Shown here: piece by piece, positions 1 through 10,140 of the stretch | Layout: the number at the start of each line of letters is the position of its first letter | Position numbering within the stretch: the stretch's first letter is position 1 | Assembly: GCF_000765745.2 (NCBI RefSeq) | Contig: NZ_JRPC02000009.1 | Location: 19,451-83,450, forward strand | Length of the DNA: 64,000 nt | DNA from: Helicobacter apodemus | GTDB taxonomy: Bacteria > Campylobacterota > Campylobacteria > Campylobacterales > Helicobacteraceae | Direction: 5' to 3' | Position numbers and translations under genes: made by a program | Notes under the pieces: model-generated | What the model was told of the DNA's origin: nothing | Databases searched by the model: none | What the model saw: only the letters and a program-made list of their open reading frames with translations

Positions 1-1146
1 AAATCCAAAGGCATTTAATATTTTCTTTGTAAAGTCAATAATATTTTGCACTTCTTCTGCAATTTGACTAGGGCGACAAAAAATATGAGCATCATCTTGT
101 GTAAATTCTCTCACTCTCAAAAGCCCGTGCAAAACTCCACTTTTCTCGTGGCGATGTACAATACCATATTCATAAAACCTCAAAGGTAAATCCCGATAGC
201 TACGCAAAGTGCTTTGATAAACTTTAATATGCCCAATACAATTCATAGGTTTAATACCATATTCTACCTCATCAATAGTCGTAAAATACATATTTTCACC
301 ATAATTTGTATAATGCCCACTACGTTTCCATACAGCACTTTTTAGAATCTCTGGACCTCTTACAGGCTCATATCCGCGTTCAATTAAAGCCTGTGTTAAA
401 AGATTTTCAATATTTCTTCTAAGTCTAGCACCCTTTGGAAGCCATATAGCCAATCCTGCGCCTATTTCCTCATCAAAGCTAAAAAGCTCCATCTCCATTC
501 CCACTTTTCTATGGTCACGTCTCTTAGCTTCTTCAAGTTGCTTTAAATATTGATTCAAACTTTCCCTATCCGCAAAAGCAATGCCATAAATTCGTGTTAG
601 CATTTCTGCTTGTTCATCTCCCCCAAGATAAGCCCCGGCAATTTTAGTAAGTTTAAAAGCAGTGAGTAACTTCAAAGTAGGCAAATGAGGACCACGGCAT
701 AAATCTTCAAACTCTCCTTGTGAATAAATGCTTAATCTCCCATCTCCTAATGGAATGTTCTTAATAACAGCTTGCTTTAAATCATCAGACTTAAACCTCT
801 CTATAGCCTCTTCTCTTGGTAAATAATACTTAACTATTGTCTCACCCTTTTTTGCAATTTCCTTCATTTTGGATTCAATTTGCATTAAGTCTTCTTCACC
901 AATCTTTTGATTTACTCTAAAATCATAATAAAACCCCTCATCTACAACAGGTCCCACAAAAAATTGTGCTTCTGGATATAATGCTTTAATGGCTTCAGCC
1001 ATCAGATGCGCACAGGTATGACGCATAATAAATAAAGAATCTTTAGAATTATCAAAATATATAGATTGACCATCTAAGCCTAATTCTTTAGCACTTTGAG
1101 TATCATAAATTTGATTATCTATTTTAATACCAATTACTTCAGACAT
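1..1146 (-). CDS. thrS: Threonine--tRNA ligase (partial, N-terminal part)
   Basis: Charges tRNA-Thr with threonine in the cytoplasm. The reading frame starts at 1146 (MSEVIGIKIDNQ) and runs off the left edge, so the C-terminal part is missing. Seen in order: the editing-domain signature with MRHTCAHLMAEA, then FEDLCRGPHLP, the class II motif 1 region (GLAIWLPKGARLRR), MNCIGH, and motif 2 (RFYEYGIVHRHEKSG followed by RVREFTQDDAHIFC). These are diagnostic for ThrRS. The gene is the last visible one of a leftward run that includes rsmH and murA. Nothing odd apart from truncation by the window. Confidence 0.96.
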   Translation of the reverse strand, partial: MSEVIGIKIDNQIYDTQSAKELGLDGQSIYFDNSKDSLFIMRHTCAHLMAEAIKALYPEAQFFVGPVVDEGFYYDFRVNQKIGEEDLMQIESKMKEIAKKGETIVKYYLPREEAIERFKSDDLKQAVIKNIPLGDGRLSIYSQGEFEDLCRGPHLPTLKLLTAFKLTKIAGAYLGGDEQAEMLTRIYGIAFADRESLNQYLKQLEEAKRRDHRKVGMEMELFSFDEEIGAGLAIWLPKGARLRRNIENLLTQALIERGYEPVRGPEILKSAVWKRSGHYTNYGENMYFTTIDEVEYGIKPMNCIGHIKVYQSTLRSYRDLPLRFYEYGIVHRHEKSGVLHGLLRVREFTQDDAHIFCRPSQIAEEVQNIIDFTKKILNAFGF

Positions 1147-1205
1147 TAAAGATCGCCTTAAACTTCAAAAATATTAGGCTACATTATAGCACAATTTTAA
1201 ATTTT

Positions 1206-1697
1206 TTAAAAATCAAGTTCGTGGGTTAAATTTTTAAACTTAATATCTTCTAATTGTTTTTTAATATGTCTATTCTCTTCATTTAAAGAATCTAATTGTG
1301 CTTGTAGTTGAATAATATTACGGCTAGTAAAATAAATATTATTACGAATATAGATTTTTGGCACAAATAAAGCAAGAACAAAAAACATTAACAAAAAAAC
1401 AAAACTAACCATTTTAAAAGGAATTTCACCTTCTGAATTTTTTACCAATTCTTCTAAAATTTCTTCTTTTTCTTCTATTTTCAATGAAATATTTGCATTC
1501 TGCTGCTGCAAATATAAAGTATCAATTTCTGATTTTTCTTGTGCATCTTTAATATTCTTAGAGTGATTCTCATATTCTTCCAAAAATTCTAAATCTTCAC
1601 TAGAGATTTGTGAATCTTTTGTAAAAATCCTTTGAAAGACATTCATCTTTTTTATTTTATCTTTTTCTTCAAGACGCAAATTTTCATAATTTTCCAC
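1206..1697 (-). CDS. FtsL-like bitopic membrane protein with coiled coil
   Basis: 163 residues: a charged cytoplasmic N terminus rich in E/K, one hydrophobic span at about residues 95-112 (FVFLLMFFVLALFVP), then a short periplasmic heptad-like segment (LQAQLDSLNEENRHIKKQLEDI). A short bitopic protein with a leucine-zipper-like segment, encoded directly downstream of rsmH, is the usual setting of the divisome protein FtsL. The cytoplasmic part is longer than in classical FtsL and no sequence signature confirms it. I infer a division role from topology and position; otherwise it is a Campylobacterota-specific hypothetical protein. It starts 9 bp after the rsmH stop. Confidence 0.6.
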   Translation of the reverse strand: MENYENLRLEEKDKIKKMNVFQRIFTKDSQISSEDLEFLEEYENHSKNIKDAQEKSEIDTLYLQQQNANISLKIEEKEEILEELVKNSEGEIPFKMVSFVFLLMFFVLALFVPKIYIRNNIYFTSRNIIQLQAQLDSLNEENRHIKKQLEDIKFKNLTHELDF

Positions 1698-1706
1698 TCT
1701 TTTGCC

Positions 1707-2636
1707 TTAATTACCAAACTCAAACACTCTTAATTTAGCACTCCTAGAGCGTGGATTATTCTTTATCTCTTCTTTTGTCGCACTTAGGGGCTTTTTATAA
1801 AAGTTTTTACCTCTTTTATGATGATTTCCACATACACATTTCATCACTTCTTTGGGGCATATACAATTCCTTTCCCAATCCCTAAAAGCAGTTTTTATAA
1901 TCCTATCCTCTAAAGAATGAAAAGAAATAATCCCTACTCTAGCACCTTTTTGAAAATTTTTTTCTTGACAAATTTTAAGCATTCTCTCTAATTCCCCTAA
2001 TTCATCATTAACTTCAATCCTTAAAGCCTGAAAAGCAAGAGTTGCCGGATGTATTTTTGTATGTTTAAAATGCCTTGAAATTAACTCACTTAAAGCACTC
2101 GCACAAACAATCTTTTCTTTTTTCCTAAAATCTACAATTAAACGTGCCAGTTTCTTCCACTCTCCAATCTCCCCAAAATCTCTAAAAATTCTTTCTAATT
2201 GCGTTAATGAGTAGGTATTAACAATCTCTTTAGCATTTAGGGTATTATGAAGATTCATACGCATATCCAATAAAGGCGAATCAAAACAAAATCCCCTCTG
2301 TTTATCATCAAATTGCATAGAAGAAACGCCAATATCTGCCAAAATTCCTACAATATCATCATTCCAAATATCTGGTAAAACCTCACTAAATCTTCCAAAC
2401 TTTACTTCAAACCTATTTTTAAATTTACTCAATCGTTCAAAGGCATAAGCAATAGCTACTTCATCTTGGTCAATGCCAATAATTTTTAATTTAGGATATT
2501 TCTGCAAAAGGGCTTGACTATGCCCCCCAAATCCTAGAGTGCAATCAATGAATACACCACCATTTTCAACCACCAAAGGGGTGCAAAAAGATTCTAAAAC
2601 TTCTTGTAATAAAACAGGATTATGAGGGATGCTCAT
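1707..2636 (-). CDS. rsmH: 16S rRNA (cytosine(1402)-N(4))-methyltransferase RsmH
   Basis: Methylates N4 of C1402 in 16S rRNA with SAM, tuning the ribosomal P site. The 309-residue length is normal. Family signatures are visible: [10 protein letters not shown] at the N terminus, the SAM-binding [34 protein letters not shown], the [12 protein letters not shown] block and [11 protein letters not shown]. The C terminus ends with the typical [11 protein letters not shown]. The start codon overlaps the end of murA by 4 bp, so the two are probably translationally coupled. Formerly called mraW, it usually sits at the head of division/cell-wall clusters, which agrees with the FtsL-like gene downstream. 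Confidence 0.97.
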   Translation of the reverse strand: MSIPHNPVLLQEVLESFCTPLVVENGGVFIDCTLGFGGHSQALLQKYPKLKIIGIDQDEVAIAYAFERLSKFKNRFEVKFGRFSEVLPDIWNDDIVGILADIGVSSMQFDDKQRGFCFDSPLLDMRMNLHNTLNAKEIVNTYSLTQLERIFRDFGEIGEWKKLARLIVDFRKKEKIVCASALSELISRHFKHTKIHPATLAFQALRIEVNDELGELERMLKICQEKNFQKGARVGIISFHSLEDRIIKTAFRDWERNCICPKEVMKCVCGNHHKRGKNFYKKPLSATKEEIKNNPRSRSAKLRVFEFGN

Positions 2637-3901
2637 TCTTTATCTCTTATAATCTTTGTGCCTAATTTACTAAATTTCTCTTCTAATTTTTCATAACCTC
2701 TATCTAAATGATAGATTCTATGAATATTTGTCTTTCCTTTAGCTACCAATGCAGCTAACACTAAAGCACTAGAAGCACGCAAATCTGTTGCCATTACATC
2801 AGCCCCCAAAAGCTCATGACCTCCATTAATAGTAGCCATATTCCCATGTAAAGAAATACTTGCTCCCATTCTTTGTAATTCACTAACATGCATAAAACGA
2901 TTTTCAAATAATCTCTCTTGAATAATACTAGCTCCCTCACATTGAGTAGCTAACGCCATAAATTGTGCTTGCATATCAGTAGGAAAGCCAGGATATTCAG
3001 CAGTAGAAACTTCAAAGGGGTAAAATTTACTTGTTGGATAAATCGTAATAGAATCTTGATTAAAGGTGAGTTTAAAGCCTATTTCTTCTAACTTTGAAAT
3101 AATAGCTCCCAAATGTGAAGGATTAACTTGGTGTAAGGTAATTTGGGAATTTGTAATAGCACCTGCACATAAATAAGTTCCTGCTTCAATCCTATCAGGA
3201 ATAACATAAATATTTGAAGGTAACTCTAAAGCCTCTCCTCCACTCCCATAAATTTCTACCTCATCACTACCAATACCTTTAATTTCTATACCGCTTGCTT
3301 TTAAAACTTCGCAAAGCTGAATTACTTCTGGTTCTTTTGCAAGATTAATGATTTTTGTTTTTCCCTTAGCCATAGCTGCTGCCATTAGGATATTTTCACT
3401 ACCTGTAACGGTGATTTTATCAAAATTAATCACTGCTCCTTTTAATCCTTCCTTAGCTTCTGCAACAATATATCCGCCTTGTATATGTATCTTAGCACCC
3501 ATCTTTTCTAATGCTTTAATATGTAAATCTACTGGTCTAGCACCAATAGCACAGCCACCTGGCAAACTCACCTCACAATACCTAAACCTCCCTAAAAGTG
3601 GTCCAAGCACCAAAATAGAAGCACGCATTTTACGCACAATATCATAAGTGGCTTTGGTATTGTGAATCTTTGGGATTCTTAATGTTGTTGTGTGAGTATC
3701 AAGAAATTCCACTTCACACCCAAGCATTTTTAAAAGTAAAAAAAAAGTTTTTATATCCACAACATTAGGTAAATTATGCAAAGTTACTTGTTCTTTACTT
3801 AATAGGCTTAATGCAATAAGTGGCAAAGCAGCATTCTTAGCTCCTGAAATATTAATAGAGCCTTGCAGTCTCTTACCACCTTCAACGCATAAAAAATCCA
3901 T
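2633..3901 (-). CDS. murA: UDP-N-acetylglucosamine 1-carboxyvinyltransferase
   Basis: First committed step of peptidoglycan synthesis: transfers enolpyruvate from PEP to UDP-GlcNAc. An open frame extends to 3970, but the ATG at 3901 ([15 protein letters not shown]) is chosen because it gives the family's usual 422 residues, has AGGA just upstream, and does not overlap the preceding gene. Seen: [12 protein letters not shown], the active-site loop [13 protein letters not shown] with the Cys that fosfomycin alkylates, [14 protein letters not shown], and [14 protein letters not shown]. As I recall, the order galU - small membrane protein - murA is shared with H. pylori. Confidence 0.96.
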   Translation of the reverse strand: MDFLCVEGGKRLQGSINISGAKNAALPLIALSLLSKEQVTLHNLPNVVDIKTFFLLLKMLGCEVEFLDTHTTTLRIPKIHNTKATYDIVRKMRASILVLGPLLGRFRYCEVSLPGGCAIGARPVDLHIKALEKMGAKIHIQGGYIVAEAKEGLKGAVINFDKITVTGSENILMAAAMAKGKTKIINLAKEPEVIQLCEVLKASGIEIKGIGSDEVEIYGSGGEALELPSNIYVIPDRIEAGTYLCAGAITNSQITLHQVNPSHLGAIISKLEEIGFKLTFNQDSITIYPTSKFYPFEVSTAEYPGFPTDMQAQFMALATQCEGASIIQERLFENRFMHVSELQRMGASISLHGNMATINGGHELLGADVMATDLRASSALVLAALVAKGKTNIHRIYHLDRGYEKLEEKFSKLGTKIIRDKE

Positions 3902-3911
3902 CTTCTTAATC

Positions 3912-4358
3912 CTATTTTTTCTTTTTTTCACTCTCTCGAGTTTTGAGTGCTGAACCAATGGCGGTTTCAATTTCTTTTTTAAAATTTGGATTGCTTTTTA
4001 CAAACTCTTCCCTATGGCGCACTACATTATCAATATCTATGGAGCTACAAAGTGCAAATGCAGAAATAAAATCCATTCTGCCTTGATATTCTTTACTCTC
4101 TTTTGAAATATCCCCAAAAGGCATAAAATGCGTAGTAAAGGCATCTAAAATTTCTTGCGTAACTTCTGTGCTTGGCGTGCCTTTTAATACAGAAATTAAA
4201 TAATCAATATTTCTAAATTTTGCTTCCCTATTTTTCTGATACTCTAATGAATTCTTTATTTTTTCATAAATTACAAAAATAATACAAAGAATCATAAAAG
4301 GCAGTAAAGCTATAAATAAAAGGCACCAAATAAAAATATAGAAGTCTAGACTATACAC
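3912..4358 (-). CDS. Conserved hypothetical membrane-anchored protein
   Basis: 148 residues with one strong N-terminal membrane span (about residues 5-31, [24 protein letters not shown]), then a soluble, charged, mostly helical domain ending in a lysine-rich tail (ESEKKKK). No catalytic motif is seen. It lies between murA and galU and its start abuts the galU stop, so it is probably co-transcribed with them. A protein of this kind sits at the same place in H. pylori as I recall, which suggests a lineage-specific envelope role, but no function can be read from the sequence. Confidence 0.75.
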   Translation of the reverse strand: MYSLDFYIFIWCLLFIALLPFMILCIIFVIYEKIKNSLEYQKNREAKFRNIDYLISVLKGTPSTEVTQEILDAFTTHFMPFGDISKESKEYQGRMDFISAFALCSSIDIDNVVRHREEFVKSNPNFKKEIETAIGSALKTRESEKKKK

Positions 4359-5185
4359 TAGTTTCCTTGAATTTTTTGATAAAAAACATTTGTTGCCCTA
4401 ACAAAACCATCAATACTCCCGCAATCATAACGTTCTCCCCTAAACTTATAGGCTAATACCATACCTTTTTTGCATTGTTCTAAAAGTGCATCTGTGATTT
4501 GAATCTCTCCATTTTTACCAGGTTTTGTCTCTCTTAAAATATCAAAAATATCAGGTGTTAAAATATATCTCCCAATAATAGCTAAATTACTAGGAGCTTC
4601 TTCTTGAGAGGGTTTTTCTATCATATTATCTACCATAAATACATCATCGCCCACTTCTCTGCCTTCAATAACGCCATATTTGCTAATATCCTCTAAAGCA
4701 ACTTCTTCCACAGCAACGATAGAGCAACGATATTTTTCATAAATCTTACACATTTGTAAAAGCACCCCAATATCTTGATTATTGTCGCATAAATCATCAC
4801 TTAAAATCACAGCAAAAGATTCATTGCCAATGAGATTTTCTGCAGTTAAAATAGCGTGCCCTAAGCCCCTCATCTCCATTTGCCGCGTATAAGAAAAAGT
4901 GCATTTCTCTAAAAGCATTCGTATTTCTTTAAGATAATTCTCTTTACTTGTCCCTTTAATTTGGTGCTCTAATTCATAACTAATATCAAAATGATCCTCC
5001 AAAGCCCTTTTGCCTCTCCCTGTAACAATTGCCATATTCGTAATACCTGCTTCAATAGCTTCTTCTACACCATATTGTATAAGGGGTTTATTAAGTATTG
5101 GCAACATCTCTTTGGGTATAGCCTTAGTGGCTGGTAAAAAACGTGTCCCATAACCAGCAGCTGGAAATAAACATTTTTTAATCAT
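4358..5185 (-). CDS. galU: UTP--glucose-1-phosphate uridylyltransferase
   Basis: Makes UDP-glucose from UTP and glucose-1-phosphate for lipopolysaccharide and other glycans. 275 residues, normal for bacterial GalU. Nucleotide-binding signature FPAAGYGTRFLPATKAIPKE at residues 7-26, then MLPILNKPLIQYGVEEA, VTGRGKRALEDHFD, the DD pair in ILSDDLCDN, and the sugar-binding IEKPSQEEAPSNLAIIGRYI and EIQITDAL. The start overlaps the ATPase gene stop by 4 bp, so the genes form one transcription unit. Confidence 0.97.
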   Translation of the reverse strand: MIKKCLFPAAGYGTRFLPATKAIPKEMLPILNKPLIQYGVEEAIEAGITNMAIVTGRGKRALEDHFDISYELEHQIKGTSKENYLKEIRMLLEKCTFSYTRQMEMRGLGHAILTAENLIGNESFAVILSDDLCDNNQDIGVLLQMCKIYEKYRCSIVAVEEVALEDISKYGVIEGREVGDDVFMVDNMIEKPSQEEAPSNLAIIGRYILTPDIFDILRETKPGKNGEIQITDALLEQCKKGMVLAYKFRGERYDCGSIDGFVRATNVFYQKIQGN

Positions 5186-5958
5186 TCTCTCTCCTTATAT
5201 AAAATATCTATTAAGCCACTTTGGTAAAGCTTGAAAAACTGCTTAGCAATTCTTGGGCTTTTAGAACCTTTTTGGGTAGCATAATTGATAGCCTTTTGCT
5301 GGATATGTGCAAATTCATCATAAATATTAGATTTTTTAAAACACTGCGCTAAGACCTCCAAATATTCTTTATGCCCATAACTATAAAAACCTATACATAA
5401 AGGGAATCTATCACTAAGTGCAATCTTATCCTCATCACCCTCAAAGCCAAAAATCTCATTTTCATCATGGAATTGTTGCAATAAATGCCGCCTATTAGAA
5501 GTCGCATAAATTAAAATATTTTTAGGGAATGCTTCAATACTGCCTTCTAAAAATGTTTTTAGAGCTTTATATTCTTTCTCATCCCTATCAAAACTCAAAT
5601 CATCACAAAAAATAATAAACTTATAAGGCTTGTTTCTCAAATAATCAAAAATTTCAGGAATCTTTTGTAAATCTTGTTTTAAAATCTGTAAAACCCTTAA
5701 ACCTTCTTTAGCATATTTCCCCAAAAGGGCTTTAATGAGCGAAGACTTTCCACAACCTCTAGCTCCCCATAAAAGCACATTAACACATTCCCTGTTAGAG
5801 AGAAAAGATTGAGTATTTTGGCATAGCAAGGCAATCTCTTTTTCTAAACCAACAAATTCTTTAAAATCAATGAATTCTATCTCTTCAATACAATGCAAAT
5901 AACCACTACTACGATAAATACTCGCTAAATATCTATCAAATTCCCAATTTAGTTCCAT
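5182..5958 (-). CDS. DUF815-type P-loop ATPase
   Basis: 258 residues. Walker A GARGCGKSS (about residues 65-73) and Walker B FIIFCDDLSF, followed by an arginine-containing NILIYATSNRRHL block, match the DUF815 branch of AAA+ ATPases. The biochemical role of this family is not established. It lies between clpA and galU and overlaps clpA by 10 bp, so expression is probably coupled. Its N terminus (FVGLEKEIALLCQNTQ) is the region preceding Walker A that is common in this family. Confidence 0.85.
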   Translation of the reverse strand: MELNWEFDRYLASIYRSSGYLHCIEEIEFIDFKEFVGLEKEIALLCQNTQSFLSNRECVNVLLWGARGCGKSSLIKALLGKYAKEGLRVLQILKQDLQKIPEIFDYLRNKPYKFIIFCDDLSFDRDEKEYKALKTFLEGSIEAFPKNILIYATSNRRHLLQQFHDENEIFGFEGDEDKIALSDRFPLCIGFYSYGHKEYLEVLAQCFKKSNIYDEFAHIQQKAINYATQKGSKSPRIAKQFFKLYQSGLIDILYKERE

Positions 5959-8159
5959 ATTTTAGTTGCTTTTTTAATTTTACTAATTAGCTTGTCTTCT
6001 TTTTTGGAGTATTCAAAAACAATCTCCCCTCCCTTACTTAAATCACCAAACAACATTAAATCACTTAGAGTGTTTTTAATTTCTTTTTGTAAGACTAAAT
6101 TTAGGGGTCTAGCACCCAATTCTTCATTGAATCCTTTTTGCACTAGATATTCTTTAGCATTTTTTTGCAAAATAACTTTAACATTTTTCTCTGCAATTTG
6201 AGTATTTAAATCCATAATACTTTTATCTACAATCTTTAAAATTTCTTTATGACTAAGAGGGTTAAAGGCGATAATTGCATCAAATCTATTCCGAAACTCG
6301 GGGGAAAAACTCTCTTTAATAGCACGATTAAACTTCATCGTAGAATCTTGAGCAAATCCCAAAGTTGGAGATTCTTTAGAGCCTACATTAGAAGTCATAA
6401 TCAAGATAACCGATGAAAAATCACTGCTTATACCATCATTATCTGTTAATTTAGCATAATCCATAACCTGTAAAAAAATATTCAAAACATCAGGATGTGC
6501 CTTTTCTATCTCATCTAGCAATAAAAGCGTATGAGGATTTTTTTTAATCATCTCTGTTAAAATACCTCCTCTTTCATACCCAACATATCCTGCTGGTGCT
6601 CCTATTAGTTGCGAGGTTGAATGTTTTTCCATATATTCACTCATATCAAGACGTTCAAAGTTTATTCCTAGAGCTTTTGCTAATTCCTTTGCAAGTTCTG
6701 TTTTACCAACTCCGCTTGGACCACTAAAAAGAAAAGAGCCAATGGGTTTATTAGGGAGATTTAATCCTGCTTTATTGCGTTTTAGTGCAGTTACGACCTC
6801 TTCAATAGCTAAATCTTGTCCATAAATCCTAGATTTTAGATGTTTATCTAAATGCTTTAATATGCCTTTATCGTTTTTTGTAGCTTCAATTTCAGGAATC
6901 TTTGCTATTTTTGCAACCATTTGTTTAATAGTTTCTAAACTCACTCTACCGCTCTTACCCTGCAACTTATAACTAGCTCCCGCTTCATCAATAATATCAA
7001 TAGCCTTATCGGGCAAAAATTTATCGTGCAAATACCTTACAGAGAGTTCGACAGCAAGTTTCAATGCTTCCTTAGTATAAACGACATTGTGAAACTTCTC
7101 ATAATACTTCTTCACCCCTTCTAAAATCAAAATTGTTTCTTCCTCTGTAGGCTCATCCACATCAATTTTAGCAAAGCGACGTGATAATGCTTTATCTCTA
7201 TCTAAAAAATTACGATATTCCGCATAAGTACTAGCGCCAATACACCTTAGCTTACCACTTCCAAGCATTGGCTTTAATAAATTGCTTGCGTCCATACTTC
7301 CATTATTCGTAGAGCCTGCCCCAACAAGCATATGAATCTCATCAATAAATAAAATCACATTGCCTCTTGCTAAAACCTCATCACTTAAGGCTTTAATGCG
7401 TTTTTCAAAATCCCCTCTATATTTTGTCCCTGCCACTAATGCACCCATATTTAACGAAAAAAGTTCCATACCAAATAAAGGATTATTTTTTTGGTTTAGC
7501 TCAATAGCTAACCCTTCTGCTACTGCAGTTTTACCAACTCCTGGTTCGCCTACTAATAAAGGATTATTTTTCTTTTTACGCAATAAAACCTCGGAAGTGC
7601 GTTTGATTTCTTTACTCCTTCCAATAATGGGATCTATTTTTCCATCTTTAGCTTCTTGAGTAAGATTAATACAATACTTTTCCAAAAAGCTCCCCTCTTG
7701 TATTGAATCTTTTTTATCTTGAGCAAATAAACCTTGATGTTCTGTAATATATTCTAAAATATTTAAACGTGAAATGCCTTGATTATGCAATACCTTAGAA
7801 CAAAAAGCCTTATCCTCCTCTAAAATAGCTGCTAGTAAGTCTCCTACTTGTGCTTCTTTTCTTTGCGATCCTCTTACATGATTAATCATAATTTCTATAA
7901 CACGAGTAACCGCTAGAGTTTCTATAGGCATTTCACTATGATTTTGGTGTTTTTGAATATGATTTAATAAATAAGCTTCAATTTGCTCCTTTATTATCTC
8001 TACATTTCCTCCGCATTCTTGAAGTGTTTTAATAATCTTTGGATTGCTTAAAAGAGCGTGAAATAAATGCTCTAAAGTTAAATATTCATGCCCTAAATCT
8101 TTCGCATTGTTTTGTGCGCTTTTTAAAATAAAATTTAATTCTCTACTAATTTCTATCAT
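5949..8159 (-). CDS. clpA: ATP-dependent Clp protease ATP-binding subunit ClpA
   Basis: AAA+ unfoldase that feeds substrates to ClpP. 736 residues: N domain (about 1-145, with two Clp_N repeats around EHLFHALLSNP), D1 with Walker A GEPGVGKTAVAEG and Walker B ILFIDEIHMLVGAG, D2 with GPSGVGKTELAK and LLLLDEIEKAHPD, then a C-terminal small domain. The absence of the ClpB-type middle coiled coil and the adjacent clpS identify ClpA rather than ClpB or ClpC. It starts 9 bp after the clpS stop, so the adaptor and unfoldase are one operon. Confidence 0.96.
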   Translation of the reverse strand: MIEISRELNFILKSAQNNAKDLGHEYLTLEHLFHALLSNPKIIKTLQECGGNVEIIKEQIEAYLLNHIQKHQNHSEMPIETLAVTRVIEIMINHVRGSQRKEAQVGDLLAAILEEDKAFCSKVLHNQGISRLNILEYITEHQGLFAQDKKDSIQEGSFLEKYCINLTQEAKDGKIDPIIGRSKEIKRTSEVLLRKKKNNPLLVGEPGVGKTAVAEGLAIELNQKNNPLFGMELFSLNMGALVAGTKYRGDFEKRIKALSDEVLARGNVILFIDEIHMLVGAGSTNNGSMDASNLLKPMLGSGKLRCIGASTYAEYRNFLDRDKALSRRFAKIDVDEPTEEETILILEGVKKYYEKFHNVVYTKEALKLAVELSVRYLHDKFLPDKAIDIIDEAGASYKLQGKSGRVSLETIKQMVAKIAKIPEIEATKNDKGILKHLDKHLKSRIYGQDLAIEEVVTALKRNKAGLNLPNKPIGSFLFSGPSGVGKTELAKELAKALGINFERLDMSEYMEKHSTSQLIGAPAGYVGYERGGILTEMIKKNPHTLLLLDEIEKAHPDVLNIFLQVMDYAKLTDNDGISSDFSSVILIMTSNVGSKESPTLGFAQDSTMKFNRAIKESFSPEFRNRFDAIIAFNPLSHKEILKIVDKSIMDLNTQIAEKNVKVILQKNAKEYLVQKGFNEELGARPLNLVLQKEIKNTLSDLMLFGDLSKGGEIVFEYSKKEDKLISKIKKATKIWN

Positions 8160-8168
8160 TGTTTTACT

Positions 8169-8492
8169 CTAAACCTTTTCTAAAATTGCTCGCAAAGGAA
8201 ATTCATTCTCTTTGGCTTTCTTTCTAACCTGCATAGCTTTTGTTTCAGCAATATCATAAGGATAGACACCACAAACACCCTTGCCATTATGATGAATTTG
8301 TAACATTAAGTTTAAAGATTCCTCCAAATTTTTATGAAAAATACTCTGTAATATCTCCATTACAAATTCTTGTGTTGTATAATCATCATTTAGCAAAATT
8401 ACTTTATAACGCGTAGGCTCTTGAATTTTCTCTAATACTTCCGTATTATTTTCAAGTTGCATTTGTTGTTTTGGCAATATCTTTCCTTTCAA
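8169..8492 (-). CDS. clpS: ATP-dependent Clp protease adaptor ClpS
   Basis: Adaptor that delivers N-degron substrates to ClpA. 107 residues, normal length. Core motif YKVILLNDDYTTQEFVMEIL, in which the Asn-Asp-Asp loop holds the destabilising N-terminal residue, then IHHNGKGVCGVYPYDIAETK, the classic second half with the His and the Ala-Glu-Thr-Lys ClpA contact. First gene of clpS-clpA. Translation may begin a few codons later, since an alternative Met lies at residue 11. Confidence 0.95.
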   Translation of the reverse strand: MKGKILPKQQMQLENNTEVLEKIQEPTRYKVILLNDDYTTQEFVMEILQSIFHKNLEESLNLMLQIHHNGKGVCGVYPYDIAETKAMQVRKKAKENEFPLRAILEKV

Positions 8493-8545
8493 TTCTAATT
8501 TTAAGGTAGAAATTATAACATTTTTATAAACTTCTATTTTAAAAA

Positions 8546-9106
8546 CTAATCTTTAACCAACGCACTAATGGCTTTGAAATGCTTCTCTTTACAATGCAAT
8601 AAGGAAGTAAAGAGTAAAGTCTCACTGCTTATAATCCTAACCCCTGCATTCCTTAATTCTTGCATAGCTAAATGATGATGTAATAAATCTCTAGAGCTAC
8701 AAGAATCTTCTATAACATAAGTTTCAAAACCCCTTTGTTTAGCATCAAAAGCACTCTCACGCACACATACATGGCTTTCAATCCCAAAAATAACCAAAGT
8801 TTGTATTTGCTCATCTTGTAAAGAGTGGCAAAATTTCTTTTCCCCAAAAGCACTAAAGGAGAGTTTCTCTAAAGGCTCTATACTACATTGCACAATACTC
8901 TTTCCTAATCCTTTTGGATATTGCTCTAAAACAAGTGTCTTAAATCCTAATATTTCTGAAGCCTTTAAAAGCCTATTGGCGTTTTTTAATAACCTCTCTT
9001 TTTCTTGCATTACTTCAAAAATCTTTTCTTGAATATCAACACAGACAAAAGCAGTCTTTTCTCTCTTTAAAGAAGGCTCTGTTTTTACATCATAACAAAC
9101 TTGCAT
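8546..9106 (-). CDS. Isochorismatase-family cysteine hydrolase
   Basis: 186 residues of the isochorismatase-like hydrolase fold. The Asp of AFVCVDIQEKIF, the central Lys region and the nucleophilic Cys in IFGIESHVCVRESAFDAKQRG make up the expected Asp-Lys-Cys triad; the IEDSCSSRD block follows. Members hydrolyse varied amides such as nicotinamide, ureidoacrylate or isochorismate, and nothing here fixes the substrate. It stands alone between clpS and a radical SAM gene with gaps on both sides, so it is probably its own transcription unit. YcaC-like proteins are the nearest generic description. Confidence 0.85.
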   Translation of the reverse strand: MQVCYDVKTEPSLKREKTAFVCVDIQEKIFEVMQEKERLLKNANRLLKASEILGFKTLVLEQYPKGLGKSIVQCSIEPLEKLSFSAFGEKKFCHSLQDEQIQTLVIFGIESHVCVRESAFDAKQRGFETYVIEDSCSSRDLLHHHLAMQELRNAGVRIISSETLLFTSLLHCKEKHFKAISALVKD

Positions 9107-9168
9107 ATCATCTCCTTTTAAATCTTACGATGATAGAGCAAATCGGCTTATAACGCCTTTAAATAGAA

Positions 9169-10131
9169 CTAATACGCAATACCAGCTTTTTTTAAGGCTT
9201 CCCGAATACTACGCATTTGAATATTTTTATCAAAACACCATTTAGGGGCTAATAGGGTATCATTCCTTACACCCGCACTTACTCTGTGAATCACAACATT
9301 TTGAGAGATTATCTTTAAAGATTCTACGATAATATCAATATACTCCCTAAGGGTAATAGGCTGATACTCTCCTTTATGATACATTTGCGCTAAGGCTGTT
9401 TTTTCAATCACATACAAAGGATGAACCTTTATTCCATCACTCCCCCATTTTAAGACCGTTTTTAAACTATGTAGCATCATCTCTTTACTCTCTTTAGGTA
9501 AACCATAAATAATATGAGAGCATACTTTCAAGCCTCTTTTTTTAGTTTCATTAATCCAATACTCCATTCCATCTGTGCTATGCCCTCGATTAATAAAGGT
9601 TAGGGTCTCATCATAAACAGATTGTATCCCATATTCTACCCAAATTTCCTGCCCTTTTGTTTCTTGCAAAGTGGCTAAGAAGTCTAAAAGCTCTAAATTT
9701 ACACTATCGGTTCTAGTTCCAATAGACATTCCTACGACATTGGGGAGATTAAGAGCTTGTGTATAAAGCTTTTGTAGAGTAGAAAAAGGAGCATAAGTGT
9801 TGGTAAAGGATTGAAAATATATCATATAACGTTCAATACCAAATTTATTTTTGTGAAAATCACTTTGCCATTTATATTGATTATGAAGTTGTTGTAGTTG
9901 CGTTTGTAATAAAGGATTTTCTTGCATATTAGGATTCATTTTTAAAGCCACTTTAGGTTCGTGTTCTAATGTGGGAGAAAAACTTTCATTCTTACAAAAA
10001 ATACATCCACCCTTTGCAACCGTTCCATCAATATTAGGACAAGTAAAACCCGCAAGTGCTATAGGTATTTTTCTCACCTTTTGCCCAAAACGACGTTTGC
10101 AATAGCGTCCAAAAGTCAGCATTTGTTTCAT
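9169..10131 (-). CDS. Radical SAM protein, TIGR01212/YhcC family
   Basis: 320 residues. N-terminal cluster-binding cysteines occur as C-x12-C-x2-C in FTCPNIDGTVAKGGCIFC, the spaced motif of this radical SAM subfamily (elongator/coproporphyrinogen-oxidase-like). Further signatures are YMIYFQSFTNTYA, GMSIGTRTDS, EYGIQSVYDETL, INRGHSTD and HIIYGLPKES. The substrate is not established from sequence. It starts 9 bp after the purF stop in the same direction, so it may be read through from purF. Confidence 0.9.
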   Translation of the reverse strand: MKQMLTFGRYCKRRFGQKVRKIPIALAGFTCPNIDGTVAKGGCIFCKNESFSPTLEHEPKVALKMNPNMQENPLLQTQLQQLHNQYKWQSDFHKNKFGIERYMIYFQSFTNTYAPFSTLQKLYTQALNLPNVVGMSIGTRTDSVNLELLDFLATLQETKGQEIWVEYGIQSVYDETLTFINRGHSTDGMEYWINETKKRGLKVCSHIIYGLPKESKEMMLHSLKTVLKWGSDGIKVHPLYVIEKTALAQMYHKGEYQPITLREYIDIIVESLKIISQNVVIHRVSAGVRNDTLLAPKWCFDKNIQMRSIREALKKAGIAY

Positions 10132-10140
10132 ACAAGACCT